This document shows, piece by piece, positions 45,481 through 53,496 of a stretch of 64,000 nt of DNA. Within the stretch, counting starts at the first letter, position 1, and each line of letters opens with the position of its first letter. A program made the position numbers and the translations under genes. The notes under the pieces are model-generated. The model saw only the letters and a list, made by a program, of their open reading frames with translations. It searched no databases and was not told the DNA's origin. The stretch is from Chitinophagaceae bacterium (lineage in GTDB: Bacteria; Bacteroidota; Bacteroidia; Chitinophagales; Chitinophagaceae), in assembly GCA_016721725.1 (NCBI GenBank), contig JADKHN010000006.1, positions 496,001 to 560,000 on the forward strand, read 5' to 3'.

Positions 45481-46373
45481 ATGTATCATCCTACCGCGCA
45501 AAAGATCCGTTGTTTTAACCTGAGAACCGGTCGATTAAGGAATTTATTCTTGCTGATCGGTCTCCTGGAGATGGTGCCGGCATCGGCTCAACCTTTCCTG
45601 GACCTGGTGAACATAAGCTATACCGGCAGTCCGGATGCGGGACTGATGAACCGGTCTAAAAAACGGTGGTGCTCCAACGGCTTAACGTCAGTACCAACCT
45701 TCCCGTTGAATTCCGCAATAAACGGGATGCCGTGGTCTTCAGTCCGTTCTTTGATCACTGGAACATGAAAACCGATCGGGGCGGTTCGCAAAACTATTAC
45801 AGCCTGGCCTTACCGGTTTCCTTTGCGCACGCCCCGTTAAAAAAAGGATTTGGATTCATGCTGACGGGTATCGTCAGAATGAACGACAGCAGTATCAGCA
45901 AAAAGACGCGGGTACAATTGGGCGGGGCGGCGATCCTCAGCTATAAAAGCCGGGATAACCTCACCTGGAAACTGGGATGCTATGTCAACAACGAGTTGTT
46001 CGGTGTTTTTGTAATGCCACTGGCGGGGATCGACTGGAGGATCGATGAACGCAATGCGCTATTCGGGGTTTTGCCGGGGAGTCTGACCTATGAACATAAG
46101 ATCAACACACAGTTTTATTACGGAGGGACCTTTCGGGCCATCACCAATTCATACGGAACCGGCAAAGGTTATTGGCGGGTGGATGAGAACCAATTGGGGA
46201 TCTACGGGGATGCTTACCTGGGAAAGCATTTCGTGGTCAACCTCGAACTGGGACATTCGCTTTTCCGGAAGCTCCGAACGGGAGAAAAGCATGTTTCAAA
46301 ACAAGACCTGGGGGTGAGAGACAATCTTTATGGAAGAGTTTCCATCGCTTACCGGATTCGTTTTTCAAGATGA
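45481..46373 (+). CDS. Outer-membrane beta-barrel protein, DUF6268-like (one frameshift)
   Basis: An exported protein of about 298 residues. The N-terminus has a signal segment (NLFLLIGLLEMVPASAQ) after a longer polar leader. The frame breaks near 45662 in a run of A; one added base joins GLMNRSKKTVVLQRLNVSTN to LPVEFRNKRDAVVFSPFFDHW. The rest alternates polar and aromatic residues like a barrel (YYSLALPVSFAHA; TQFYYGGTFRAIT; NLYGRVSIAYRIRFSR at the end). The layout resembles DUF6268 outer-membrane proteins; this name is tentative. Confidence 0.6.
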
Positions 46374-46523
46374 TCCCATGCGCCGACATATGGTACAATC
46401 CCTCTCCTCCTTGTTCCATCAACCCCGTTACTTTGTAACCTCAACTAATTTTCTGAAAAAACAGTTAATTTACAAAACGGCTGCAACGGTTTGGATACTC
46501 CGGAAACGTTCAGCCTTTTACCG

Positions 46524-47321
46524 ATGCAAAAATTCGATTCCATAGCCTTTATCCTGCTGATCTGCGCCTTGCTGATCGAATTTTCATTGATGCTCTGGTA
46601 CCAGCAAAAAGATAAAGCCAGGGATGTCAAGGTCAACCTACTGCTCGGATCACTCCTGGCTGTGCTGGGATTCTTCATGAAGGGGGTGCAATTCAGCCTC
46701 TATACGGTGGTCTATCATGTCGCCATCCTGCATTTCGACCCTACCTGGTGGATATGGGTCATCGCCTTCCTGGCCTGCGACCTCATCCACTATTTCTATC
46801 ACTGGCTGGGGCACCGTACCCGCTTATTCTGGGCGGCACATGTCACCCACCATTCTTCCCTGTACCTGAACCTGTCCACCGGACTGCGCACGAATTTCCT
46901 GCACCTCTTTTACCGGTTCCTTTTCTGGACACCGCTTTGTTACCTTGGATTCCCGCCCGAAATGGTGATGCTGATCGAATCCATCACATCCATTGACAAT
47001 TTCCTGATCCATACCGATCATGTGGGAAAGTTAGGGGTGATCGACCGGATCTTCAACACGCCGTCCAACCACCGTGTACATCATGGCACCAGCCCGGAGT
47101 ATATGGACAAGAACATCGGGGGCATTCTGATGATCTACGATCACCTCTTCGGCACCTATACCCCTGAAACCACTCCTGCCGTATACGGCATCACGCATAA
47201 CCTGGATACCGATAACCCGGTTACGATCATCACACATGAATACAAAAGGCTGATCAGGGAGCTGCCGCGGATCAAAGGCGCGGCGAATAAGATCCGTTAT
47301 CTTTTTTCACGTCCTACCTGA
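46524..47321 (+). CDS. Sterol desaturase / fatty acid hydroxylase superfamily protein
   Basis: A 265-residue inner-membrane di-iron enzyme. Several membrane helices surround the three histidine boxes: HYFYHWLGHR near residue 92, HVTHHSS near 106 and HRVHHG near 185. Bacterial members hydroxylate or desaturate lipids, carotenoids or ether lipids; the substrate is not evident. I use the ATG at 46524; the frame also extends to a TTG at 46491. No neighbours suggest a pathway. Confidence 0.85.
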   Translation: MQKFDSIAFILLICALLIEFSLMLWYQQKDKARDVKVNLLLGSLLAVLGFFMKGVQFSLYTVVYHVAILHFDPTWWIWVIAFLACDLIHYFYHWLGHRTRLFWAAHVTHHSSLYLNLSTGLRTNFLHLFYRFLFWTPLCYLGFPPEMVMLIESITSIDNFLIHTDHVGKLGVIDRIFNTPSNHRVHHGTSPEYMDKNIGGILMIYDHLFGTYTPETTPAVYGITHNLDTDNPVTIITHEYKRLIRELPRIKGAANKIRYLFSRPT

Positions 47322-47385
47322 ATGAATAGGTATAGGGGTTGCTGATCATTGGATGAAGAGGATGATCAACCTTGTGGCAAATACA

Positions 47386-48153
47386 TTATCCCAATCTTTG
47401 CTTCACGGCCTCATACAAAATGATGCCCGTGGCCACGGATACATTGAGTGAGTCAAAATCACCGGTCATCGGTATCTGGAATTGCTCATCGCAGATCTTC
47501 AATAAGGCTGGGTAAACCCCATGCTCCTCCCCGCCCATCACGATGGCGCAGGGTTCGGTGAGGTTGAGGTCGAATACTTTTTTTGTCGCTTTCATTTCAC
47601 TGGCAAATACCCGGATGCCGTTCAGGTGAAGTTCATCCACGGCTTTCATGAGGCTGTTCACCCGGCATACCGCGAGTTTTTCCAGTGCCCCGGCTGAAGT
47701 GAGGACAGCGTCCTCATTCAAAGCGCCCACGCCTTTATCCGGGATGATGATGGCGTGCACGCCAAAGCAATAAGCACTCCGGGCGATGCCGCCGATATTC
47801 CGGATATCGGTTACCCCGTCCAGGATCAGGAACAGGGGCGTCTCGCCTTTGTCCACCACGAAGGAGATCACATCCTGCAGGTCCTGGTATTGCACTTTGG
47901 CGATCAGGGCCACGCAACCTTCGTGGTTGCTCACGTTCAGGTTGTTCAGTTTTTCAACCGGCACCTTATTGATGGGAGTCTGGGTCTCTTCGGCCAGTTT
48001 CCTCAACGCATCGATTCCTTCGCCATGAACGGTAGCCTGGAGGTAGATACGTTCTAACTGTTTACCGCTCTGCATCGCTTCCATGACGGCTTTACGGCCT
48101 ACCACGAGCGTGCTTTTCTTCGGACGATGATGTTGCTGACGGAAATTTTTCAC
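47386..48153 (-). CDS. rlmB: 23S rRNA (guanosine-2'-O-)-methyltransferase RlmB/TrmH family
   Basis: A 255-residue SPOUT methyltransferase that 2'-O-methylates a G in 23S rRNA with SAM. The N-terminal substrate-binding domain starts STLVVGRKAVMEAMQSG. The SPOUT core shows motif 1 LDGVTDIRNIGGIARSA near residue 111, motif 2 IVMGGEEHGVYP near 208 and motif 3 IPMTGDFDSLNVSVATGI near 230. Length and order match RlmB. The upstream region on this strand holds the AACTTTGnCAAAGTT array. Confidence 0.92.
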   Translation of the reverse strand: MKNFRQQHHRPKKSTLVVGRKAVMEAMQSGKQLERIYLQATVHGEGIDALRKLAEETQTPINKVPVEKLNNLNVSNHEGCVALIAKVQYQDLQDVISFVVDKGETPLFLILDGVTDIRNIGGIARSAYCFGVHAIIIPDKGVGALNEDAVLTSAGALEKLAVCRVNSLMKAVDELHLNGIRVFASEMKATKKVFDLNLTEPCAIVMGGEEHGVYPALLKICDEQFQIPMTGDFDSLNVSVATGIILYEAVKQRLG

Positions 48154-48185
48154 GGTTTAAAATTAGGGATAAACTTGGCCAACTC

Positions 48186-48290
48186 AACTTTGCCAAAGTT
48201 TGGAACTTGAGTATTCTTCTCAACTTTGCCAAAGTTCAAAACTTGTATATTCTTCTCAACTTTGCCAAAGTTTTTAACTTTGGCAAAGTT
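48186..48290. repeat. Array of four AACTTTGnCAAAGTT palindromes at 36-bp period
   Basis: Palindromes lie at 48186-48200, 48222-48236, 48258-48272 and 48276-48290. The first three are direct repeats exactly 36 bases apart, with related linkers (ending TATTCTTCTC). The fourth is in opposite centre orientation (G instead of C), 18 bases after the third, so the last pair can form a long 14-bp hairpin. They sit 33 bases upstream of the rlmB start codon and could be operators or a dispersed repeat. Confidence 0.75.
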
Positions 48291-48334
48291 TATCCGGTAA
48301 AGATAATGCTTAAGGGGTTAAAAGTTTGTACTAC

Positions 48335-48394
48335 GAAAAAGACCATAAGTCAAAAATACTTATGGTCTTCGCAAGTCTCCCCCTTCGGGGGAGA
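48335..48394 (-). terminator. Terminator for metK
   Basis: AAGACCATAAGT (48339-48350) pairs perfectly with ACTTATGGTCTT (48358-48369), followed on the minus strand by TTTTTCG. A second hairpin (TCTCCCCC/GGGGGAGA, loop TTC, 48376-48394) lies between it and the metK stop. Confidence 0.85.
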
Positions 48395-48411
48395 TTTAGA
48401 GGATAGAGGGA

Positions 48412-49671
48412 TTATTTCAATCCAAACGCTTTCTTCACTTCTTTAACCGCATCCAGTTTCTCCCAGGTGAACAGTTCCACCTTCTTCTTGATGGTCTTTC
48501 CATCGGGTGAGGTGAATATCTTTTCAACGATCTCGTTCTTACGGCCCATATGTCCGTATGCGGCGGTCTCGCTGTACATCGGGTTACGCAGTTTCAGGCG
48601 TTGCTCAATGAAATAGGGACGCATATCGAAGCAGGACATCTTCATCACTTTCTCAGCGATCTGTCCGTCGGAGAGTTTGACTTTTGAGGTACCATAGGTA
48701 ACCACGTTGATACTGGTGGGTTCTGCCACACCGATGGCATAGGAGACCTGTACCAGTACCTCATCGCACAAACCGGCGGCCACCAGGTTCTTGGCGATAT
48801 GACGCGTGGCATAGGCCGCGCTGCGGTCCACCTTGCTGGGATCTTTTCCGCTGAAAGCGCCACCGCCGTGAGCGCCTTTACCACCGTAGGTATCCACGAT
48901 GATCTTGCGGCCGGTCAGGCCGGTATCGCCATGAGGTCCGCCGATCACGAATTTACCGGTGGGGTTAACGTGGTATTTGATCTTGTTATTGAAGAGGTGG
49001 GCATACTTGGGATATTTGGCCTTAACCCTCGGGATCACGATATTGATGATGTCCTTCCTGATCTTCGCCAGCATCACATCGTCGCTTGCGAAATCATCGT
49101 GCTGGGTACTCACCACGATCGCATCGATGCGGACCGGGCGGTTGTTGTCATCATATTCCAGCGTCACCTGGCTTTTGGCATCCGGGCGCAGGTATTTGAT
49201 CTGCTTGTTCTCGCGGCGGATGGCGGCCATTTCAATGAGGATATAATGGGCCAGGTCAAGCGCCAGGGGCATGTAATTCTCCGTCTCGTTGGTTGCGTAA
49301 CCGAACATCATTCCCTGGTCTCCGGCGCCTTGTTCCTCTTTCTTCTTGCGGTCAACACCCTGGTTGATATCGGAACTCTGTTCGTGTATGGCGGAAAGGA
49401 TACCGCAGGAATTGGCTTCGAACATATAATCGCTCACGGTATACCCGATCTTGCGGATCACTTTACGGGCGATCTCCTGTACATCCAGGTAAGCCTTGCT
49501 CTTCACCTCGCCTGCCAGGATCACCTGGCCGGTGGTCACCAGTGTTTCACAGGCTACCTTGCTGTTGGGGTCGAAGGCCAGGAAATTATCAATTAACGCG
49601 TCACTGATCTGGTCGGCTACTTTGTCCGGATGGCCTTCACTGACCGATTCTGATGTAAATAAGTATGGCAT
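48412..49671 (-). CDS. metK: S-adenosylmethionine synthetase
   Basis: A 419-residue cytoplasmic enzyme that makes SAM from methionine and ATP. The N-terminus MPYLFTSESVSEGHPDKVADQISDA carries the conserved GHPDK motif. The ATP motif GAGDQGMMFGYA is near residue 117 and the P-loop-like GGGAFSGKDPSKVDRSAAY near 268. Length is slightly above the E. coli enzyme (384), as is normal in Bacteroidota. It has a strong promoter just upstream with a very short leader and a clear terminator, and appears monocistronic. Confidence 0.97.
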   Translation of the reverse strand: MPYLFTSESVSEGHPDKVADQISDALIDNFLAFDPNSKVACETLVTTGQVILAGEVKSKAYLDVQEIARKVIRKIGYTVSDYMFEANSCGILSAIHEQSSDINQGVDRKKKEEQGAGDQGMMFGYATNETENYMPLALDLAHYILIEMAAIRRENKQIKYLRPDAKSQVTLEYDDNNRPVRIDAIVVSTQHDDFASDDVMLAKIRKDIINIVIPRVKAKYPKYAHLFNNKIKYHVNPTGKFVIGGPHGDTGLTGRKIIVDTYGGKGAHGGGAFSGKDPSKVDRSAAYATRHIAKNLVAAGLCDEVLVQVSYAIGVAEPTSINVVTYGTSKVKLSDGQIAEKVMKMSCFDMRPYFIEQRLKLRNPMYSETAAYGHMGRKNEIVEKIFTSPDGKTIKKKVELFTWEKLDAVKEVKKAFGLK

Positions 49672-49689
49672 GTTATTTTTTTAAGATGG

Positions 49690-49721
49690 CAAAGATAAGG
49701 TTGTAATGCGTAAAGAACAAA
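49690..49721 (-). promoter_or_regulatory. Promoter for metK
   Basis: On the minus strand TTTG (49718-49721), a 20-base spacer and TATCTTTG (49690-49697) match the Bacteroidota promoter, 18 bases upstream of the ATG. No SAM-riboswitch-like leader fits in this distance. Confidence 0.6.
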
Positions 49722-49773
49722 GTCCTCCCGGCTTTTCGGGAGGACTTATCCACGTATCTGAACAATATTTTAT

Positions 49774-51285
49774 TTACAGTCTGGAATACACCAGCCTTAA
49801 CCTCAGCTTATAATTCGGATTCGTTCCGCTGCCCACCCTGACACGCCCGTAAGCGATGTTGTTGCTGAAGGGTATATAGGACGAGGAATGCTGTGAGTAG
49901 AACAGATGGAACGGCGCATACAACCGCATGTCGTAGTTGGTGGTATGCTTGGTGATCAGCTGCTGAACATAGCGGGTGATGTTGAAATTATAGAACTTGA
50001 TGGAATTACCGAAAGCGTCGTTCCGGGTCCGCTGGAATCCGCCGAAATACTGGTAATCCACGCCGTTTGTAGGATAATACGGGTAGCCGGATTTATAATC
50101 CGGATCATATAACTGGGTAGGACTCAGATCGAGGTAGATCGGCTTCCAACGCTGTACGGTACCGGTATCCTTGAGGTCGATATACAGGAAATTGGGAACC
50201 GTGAAAATGCCATCGTAAATGGGATCGGTGGGCACCTGCTCAACGATGATCTCGGCACGGTGGATGATCCGGTTGGACAGGGTGGACAGGGCCGGTATGC
50301 TCATGTTGACATAGGTACCTGATTCTGTTTGGATATACAGATCGTTGGAAGACGGATTTGAAACGGGGAATCCTGCGCGGTTACGCACGATATGATTGGC
50401 CACATTGGAGGGTGGCGGGGCCGTGGAAGAAGGGATCCCAACGGTATTCACCCGAAGGGAAGAATAAACGGTATCGAGTTTCCCCAGGTTCTTACGCCTG
50501 AAATGGACTTCCAGTTTGGTGGCCGTATCGCCCAGGTTCACATACATCAAACCGTTTGAACTACCCGAAGTGGTGATGGCCAATCCGTTGTAAAAATAAC
50601 GGTAAGCCGAATCGGTATAGAACGCATTCGTTGTGGTATGGCCGGGTACCGAGTCCATGGCATATAAGCGGTTGGCGAAAGCGGCGGAGAGTTTGATCCG
50701 GATCTGGTTGTTTACCGAGTCTCTCCCGTTGGTGAATTTCACATAATTGCTCATCTTCCGCACATCCACATCCACCGAACCCAATAAGGGTCCGCCATAA
50801 GTGGGAGCGTAATTGATATCCTTTTGAAGATAAACTGAATCGCGGAAAATAAAGTCATTCACTTCTCTCACTTCCAGGTGGATCGGCCGGGAACTATCGC
50901 CCCAAAAGCCTTTATATTTCAGGCAAAGCACCACGGAATCGATCCCGGCGCCAAATCCGTTCAGGGTATCACCGGATCCCCCCAGGTAATAAGGGTAAAA
51001 ATTGGGTTTGGCCTGAAGGAAGAGGTCGGCCTTAGTGGTTCCGAACAACGGGTCGTTGGTGATAAAGCCCAAAGCCTGGTCAAACGCCCGGTCCACGATG
51101 GTGGTGTCGTTGAAGATCCCCTGGGTGGTGTTGATGGTGAGCAGGGTATCGAATGTTTTCACATTATCGACGGCAGGCAGGAGGTCACCGCCGATATCGG
51201 TGGTGTCCAGTTTGCTGCAGCTCCAGTTGAAAAAAGAAATGAACAATAAGCTTGTTATCGCTGTCGCTAGGAAACGTCTGTGCAC
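49774..51285 (-). CDS. DUF4270 lipoprotein
   Basis: A 503-residue exported protein with lipobox NWSC (Cys23) and the DUF4270 opening KLDTTDIGGDLLPAVDNVKTFDTLL. The body is beta-rich, with LGFITNDPLFGTTKADLFLQ near residue 72, a family hallmark, and ends YKLRLRLVYSRL. The start is a GTG at 51285. In Bacteroidota this gene commonly neighbours a starch-synthase-like gene and panC, and that order is kept here. The function of the family is unknown; surface attachment has been proposed on context only. Confidence 0.87.
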   Translation of the reverse strand: MHRRFLATAITSLLFISFFNWSCSKLDTTDIGGDLLPAVDNVKTFDTLLTINTTQGIFNDTTIVDRAFDQALGFITNDPLFGTTKADLFLQAKPNFYPYYLGGSGDTLNGFGAGIDSVVLCLKYKGFWGDSSRPIHLEVREVNDFIFRDSVYLQKDINYAPTYGGPLLGSVDVDVRKMSNYVKFTNGRDSVNNQIRIKLSAAFANRLYAMDSVPGHTTTNAFYTDSAYRYFYNGLAITTSGSSNGLMYVNLGDTATKLEVHFRRKNLGKLDTVYSSLRVNTVGIPSSTAPPPSNVANHIVRNRAGFPVSNPSSNDLYIQTESGTYVNMSIPALSTLSNRIIHRAEIIVEQVPTDPIYDGIFTVPNFLYIDLKDTGTVQRWKPIYLDLSPTQLYDPDYKSGYPYYPTNGVDYQYFGGFQRTRNDAFGNSIKFYNFNITRYVQQLITKHTTNYDMRLYAPFHLFYSQHSSSYIPFSNNIAYGRVRVGSGTNPNYKLRLRLVYSRL

Positions 51286-51318
51286 AGTGTAAATGTTTTT
51301 GGAATGGGCGTTGGTTTA

Positions 51319-52131
51319 TTACTTGGCAAGGTCGGCATACAATTGCAAATAGTCTGTTAAATCAGACGTCGCATCGAATTTCAACACTTTTTTGCCCTTC
51401 ACTTTAGAAAATTCATCAGCCAGTTTCTTATCCACTTTCTCCGCACCGAAAGTGATCGCATCGGCGAAAGCGGCGCCTCCCCGGAACAGGGCCAGGTTAT
51501 TACCGTCCTTAAATGGTTCGAGTTCTTTCTTGGTCACATAATCGTTGATCGTGGCCAGTTTCAGGAAATCAGCGCCCAGTTTATCCTTGAACGTGTTCTG
51601 GCCGATCGTGTAAACGATCTTGCTGTTACTGAAAACCGGTTCTTTCTTATAGGCGTTCCGGATGAACATGGGGATGAGCCCGGTCATCCAGCCGCTGCAA
51701 TGAATGATATCGGGCGGCCAGCCGAATTTCTTGACCGTTTCCAGGGCGCCCTTGCAGAACAGCACCGTACGGAGACCATTGTCTTCGTACCAGTTCTCCT
51801 GTTCATCGGTGAATATCGATTTGCGTTTGAAAAAATCCTCGTTGTCGAGAAAATAGACCTGTAACCGTGCATTGGGCAAAGAAGCCACTTTGATCACCAG
51901 GGGATAGTCGTCGCCGTCAATGGAAACATTGATACCCGATAAACGGACCACTTCATGCAGGCGGTGACGCCTTTCATTGATCACACCGAAACGGGGCATG
52001 ATACAGCGCACTTCCATACCGGTTTCGTTCGATTTTACCGCCAGCTTATTAACGATCTCCGCGAAATCCGTCAATTCGAGATAGGGAGACATCTCGTTTG
52101 CAATGAATAAAATTCTTTTCTTTGTTGACAT
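51319..52131 (-). CDS. Glycogen/starch synthase-like protein (GT5 N-terminal domain only)
   Basis: A 270-residue protein similar to the N-terminal half of glycogen synthase: ILFIANEMSPYLELTDFAEIVNKLAVKSNETGMEVRCIMPRFG covers the ADP-glucose binding start, and DIIHCSGWMTGLIPMFI the equivalent of the HxHDW region. The C-terminal GT-B domain with its KTGG-like loop is absent, so it is about half the usual length. KxGG is also not present at the N-terminus (ELTDFA replaces KTGGLA). It is probably not an ordinary synthase. It is divergent from panC and 34 bases upstream of the DUF4270 gene, its probable operon partner. Confidence 0.8.
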   Translation of the reverse strand: MSTKKRILFIANEMSPYLELTDFAEIVNKLAVKSNETGMEVRCIMPRFGVINERRHRLHEVVRLSGINVSIDGDDYPLVIKVASLPNARLQVYFLDNEDFFKRKSIFTDEQENWYEDNGLRTVLFCKGALETVKKFGWPPDIIHCSGWMTGLIPMFIRNAYKKEPVFSNSKIVYTIGQNTFKDKLGADFLKLATINDYVTKKELEPFKDGNNLALFRGGAAFADAITFGAEKVDKKLADEFSKVKGKKVLKFDATSDLTDYLQLYADLAK

Positions 52132-52172
52132 TTGCGCTAAATTAGTTCCTGTTAAATAGTTTTAACGGAGTG

Positions 52173-52180
52173 CAAAAGTA
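52173..52180 (-). promoter_or_regulatory. -7 box for the starch-synthase-like gene
   Basis: The minus strand reads TACTTTTG, followed by C, 42 bases upstream of the start. The -33 element is unclear. Confidence 0.4.
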
Positions 52181-52237
52181 CGCTTTTTTTTCTTAAATGC
52201 CGCAACCACAAGCGTTTGAAGCCTAACAACTTAGAAA

Positions 52238-53092
52238 ATGATCCTCTTTAAGAAATCCCGGGACCTGCATGATTTCCTGAAAGAAAAAAGGCGCCGGGAT
52301 ATCCCGGTCGGTTTCGTACCCACGATGGGCGCCCTGCATGCCGGTCATATTTCCCTGATCGGAGAGTCAAGGAAAAAGGGCGGCCTCACCGTTTGCAGCA
52401 TCTTTGTGAATCCCACCCAGTTCAACGACAGTAAGGACTTTGACCAATACCCTTACACCCTGGAAAAAGACATTGACGGTTTGGAAGCCGCCGGATGCGA
52501 TGTATTGTTCCTCCCTTCGGTAAAAGAGATGTATCCCGAAGGACTGAAGAACCTCCCTCACTTTGACCTGGGATTCCTGGAAACGGTCCTGGAAGGAAAA
52601 TTCAGGCCAGGCCATTTCCAGGGTGTCTGCCAGGTGGTGGAACGCCTGCTGAAGATGGTTCAACCCCAATTCCTTTACCTTGGTCAAAAAGATTTCCAGC
52701 AATGTATGGTGATCTCCAAACTCGTTGAGATCATGGGCATCGACACCCGTGTTGTCATTTGTCCTACCCAACGCGAGTCGGACGGCCTGGCGATGAGCAG
52801 TCGTAATTTGCGCCTCTCCCCATCCGAAAGGGAACAGGCTGTTTACATCCACAAGACACTTCGATTCCTCAGGCAGGAACTCAAACCCGGGTACCTCGAC
52901 GACATGAAGGAAAGGGCCATTCAATACCTGGCTGCCGAAGGGTTCAGGGTGGATTATGTGGAGATCGCGGAAGCGGAAACCCTCAAACCGGTTACCCACT
53001 GGGACGGCTCAACGCCATTGGTGGCGCTCATCGCCGCTTTTATCAACGAAGTCAGACTGATCGACAACCTGCTGCTTCAGGACAGTCACTGA
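52238..53092 (+). CDS. panC: Pantothenate synthetase
   Basis: A 284-residue cytoplasmic ligase that joins pantoate and beta-alanine to make pantothenate. The nucleotidyltransferase motif PTMGALHAGHISLI lies at residue 29, IFVNPTQFNDSKDFDQYP near 61, GQKDFQQCMVI near 150 and AMSSRNLRLSP near 187. The length is normal. panB lies 6.5 kb downstream at 59598, but panD, often next to panC in this phylum, is not found; a MITE-like element occupies the downstream gap. Confidence 0.96.
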   Translation: MILFKKSRDLHDFLKEKRRRDIPVGFVPTMGALHAGHISLIGESRKKGGLTVCSIFVNPTQFNDSKDFDQYPYTLEKDIDGLEAAGCDVLFLPSVKEMYPEGLKNLPHFDLGFLETVLEGKFRPGHFQGVCQVVERLLKMVQPQFLYLGQKDFQQCMVISKLVEIMGIDTRVVICPTQRESDGLAMSSRNLRLSPSEREQAVYIHKTLRFLRQELKPGYLDDMKERAIQYLAAEGFRVDYVEIAEAETLKPVTHWDGSTPLVALIAAFINEVRLIDNLLLQDSH

Positions 53093-53125
53093 CAAAACCT
53101 CATCGTTTCTAGTAATGTACTCTTT

Positions 53126-53359
53126 AACGTATTTTGCTATTAACAAATCAAATGACTTTATATTAAATTAAAAATCCTTTAAAGTTTATATTTGTCACTT
53201 TTTGCTTGTCCAAAAAGTAACCAAAAAAGACACCCGGCAATAATTACCTCGATTGCCGGGCACGCCTTGATTTAGCTTTTATACTACTGTAAACTCAGAT
53301 TTTGTTCCCTGACATAAACACTTCAATTATTGGAGAACTTTTCAATAGCACAACACATT
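53126..53359. mobile_element. MITE-like element, copy B (234 bp) with 7-bp target duplication
   Basis: The left end AACGTATTTTGCTATT (53126-53141) and right end AATAGCACAACACATT (53344-53359) are imperfect inverted repeats. Perfect copies of ACTCTTT flank the element (53119-53125 and 53360-53366), as expected for transposition. It is the same length as copy A at 35532 and about 86% identical without gaps; both internal hairpins are kept. The rest of the 404-base gap after panC has no gene; 53366-53410 contains GTGTAAATCATCTGCATT-type sequence common between genes of this phylum. Confidence 0.8.
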
Positions 53360-53496
53360 ACTCTTTACATTAAATCCGTGTAAATCATCTGCATTCCAAT
53401 CTGTGCTATCTGTGTTTAAAATTTCGCCAACGGCAAATCCTCTCCTCTCCATTTCATTTGATTATCCTGTTTCCCCTTCGTAAATTGTAACCGATT

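Noticed and set aside
48186..48290. Possible CRISPR array
   Set aside because: The 36-bp period has no unique spacers; the linkers are themselves similar, and no cas genes are nearby.
48799..49596. 265-codon open frame antisense to metK
   Set aside because: metK is unambiguous over the same bases.
49672..49700. SAM riboswitch before metK
   Set aside because: The promoter box lies 18 bases from the start codon, leaving no room for an aptamer.
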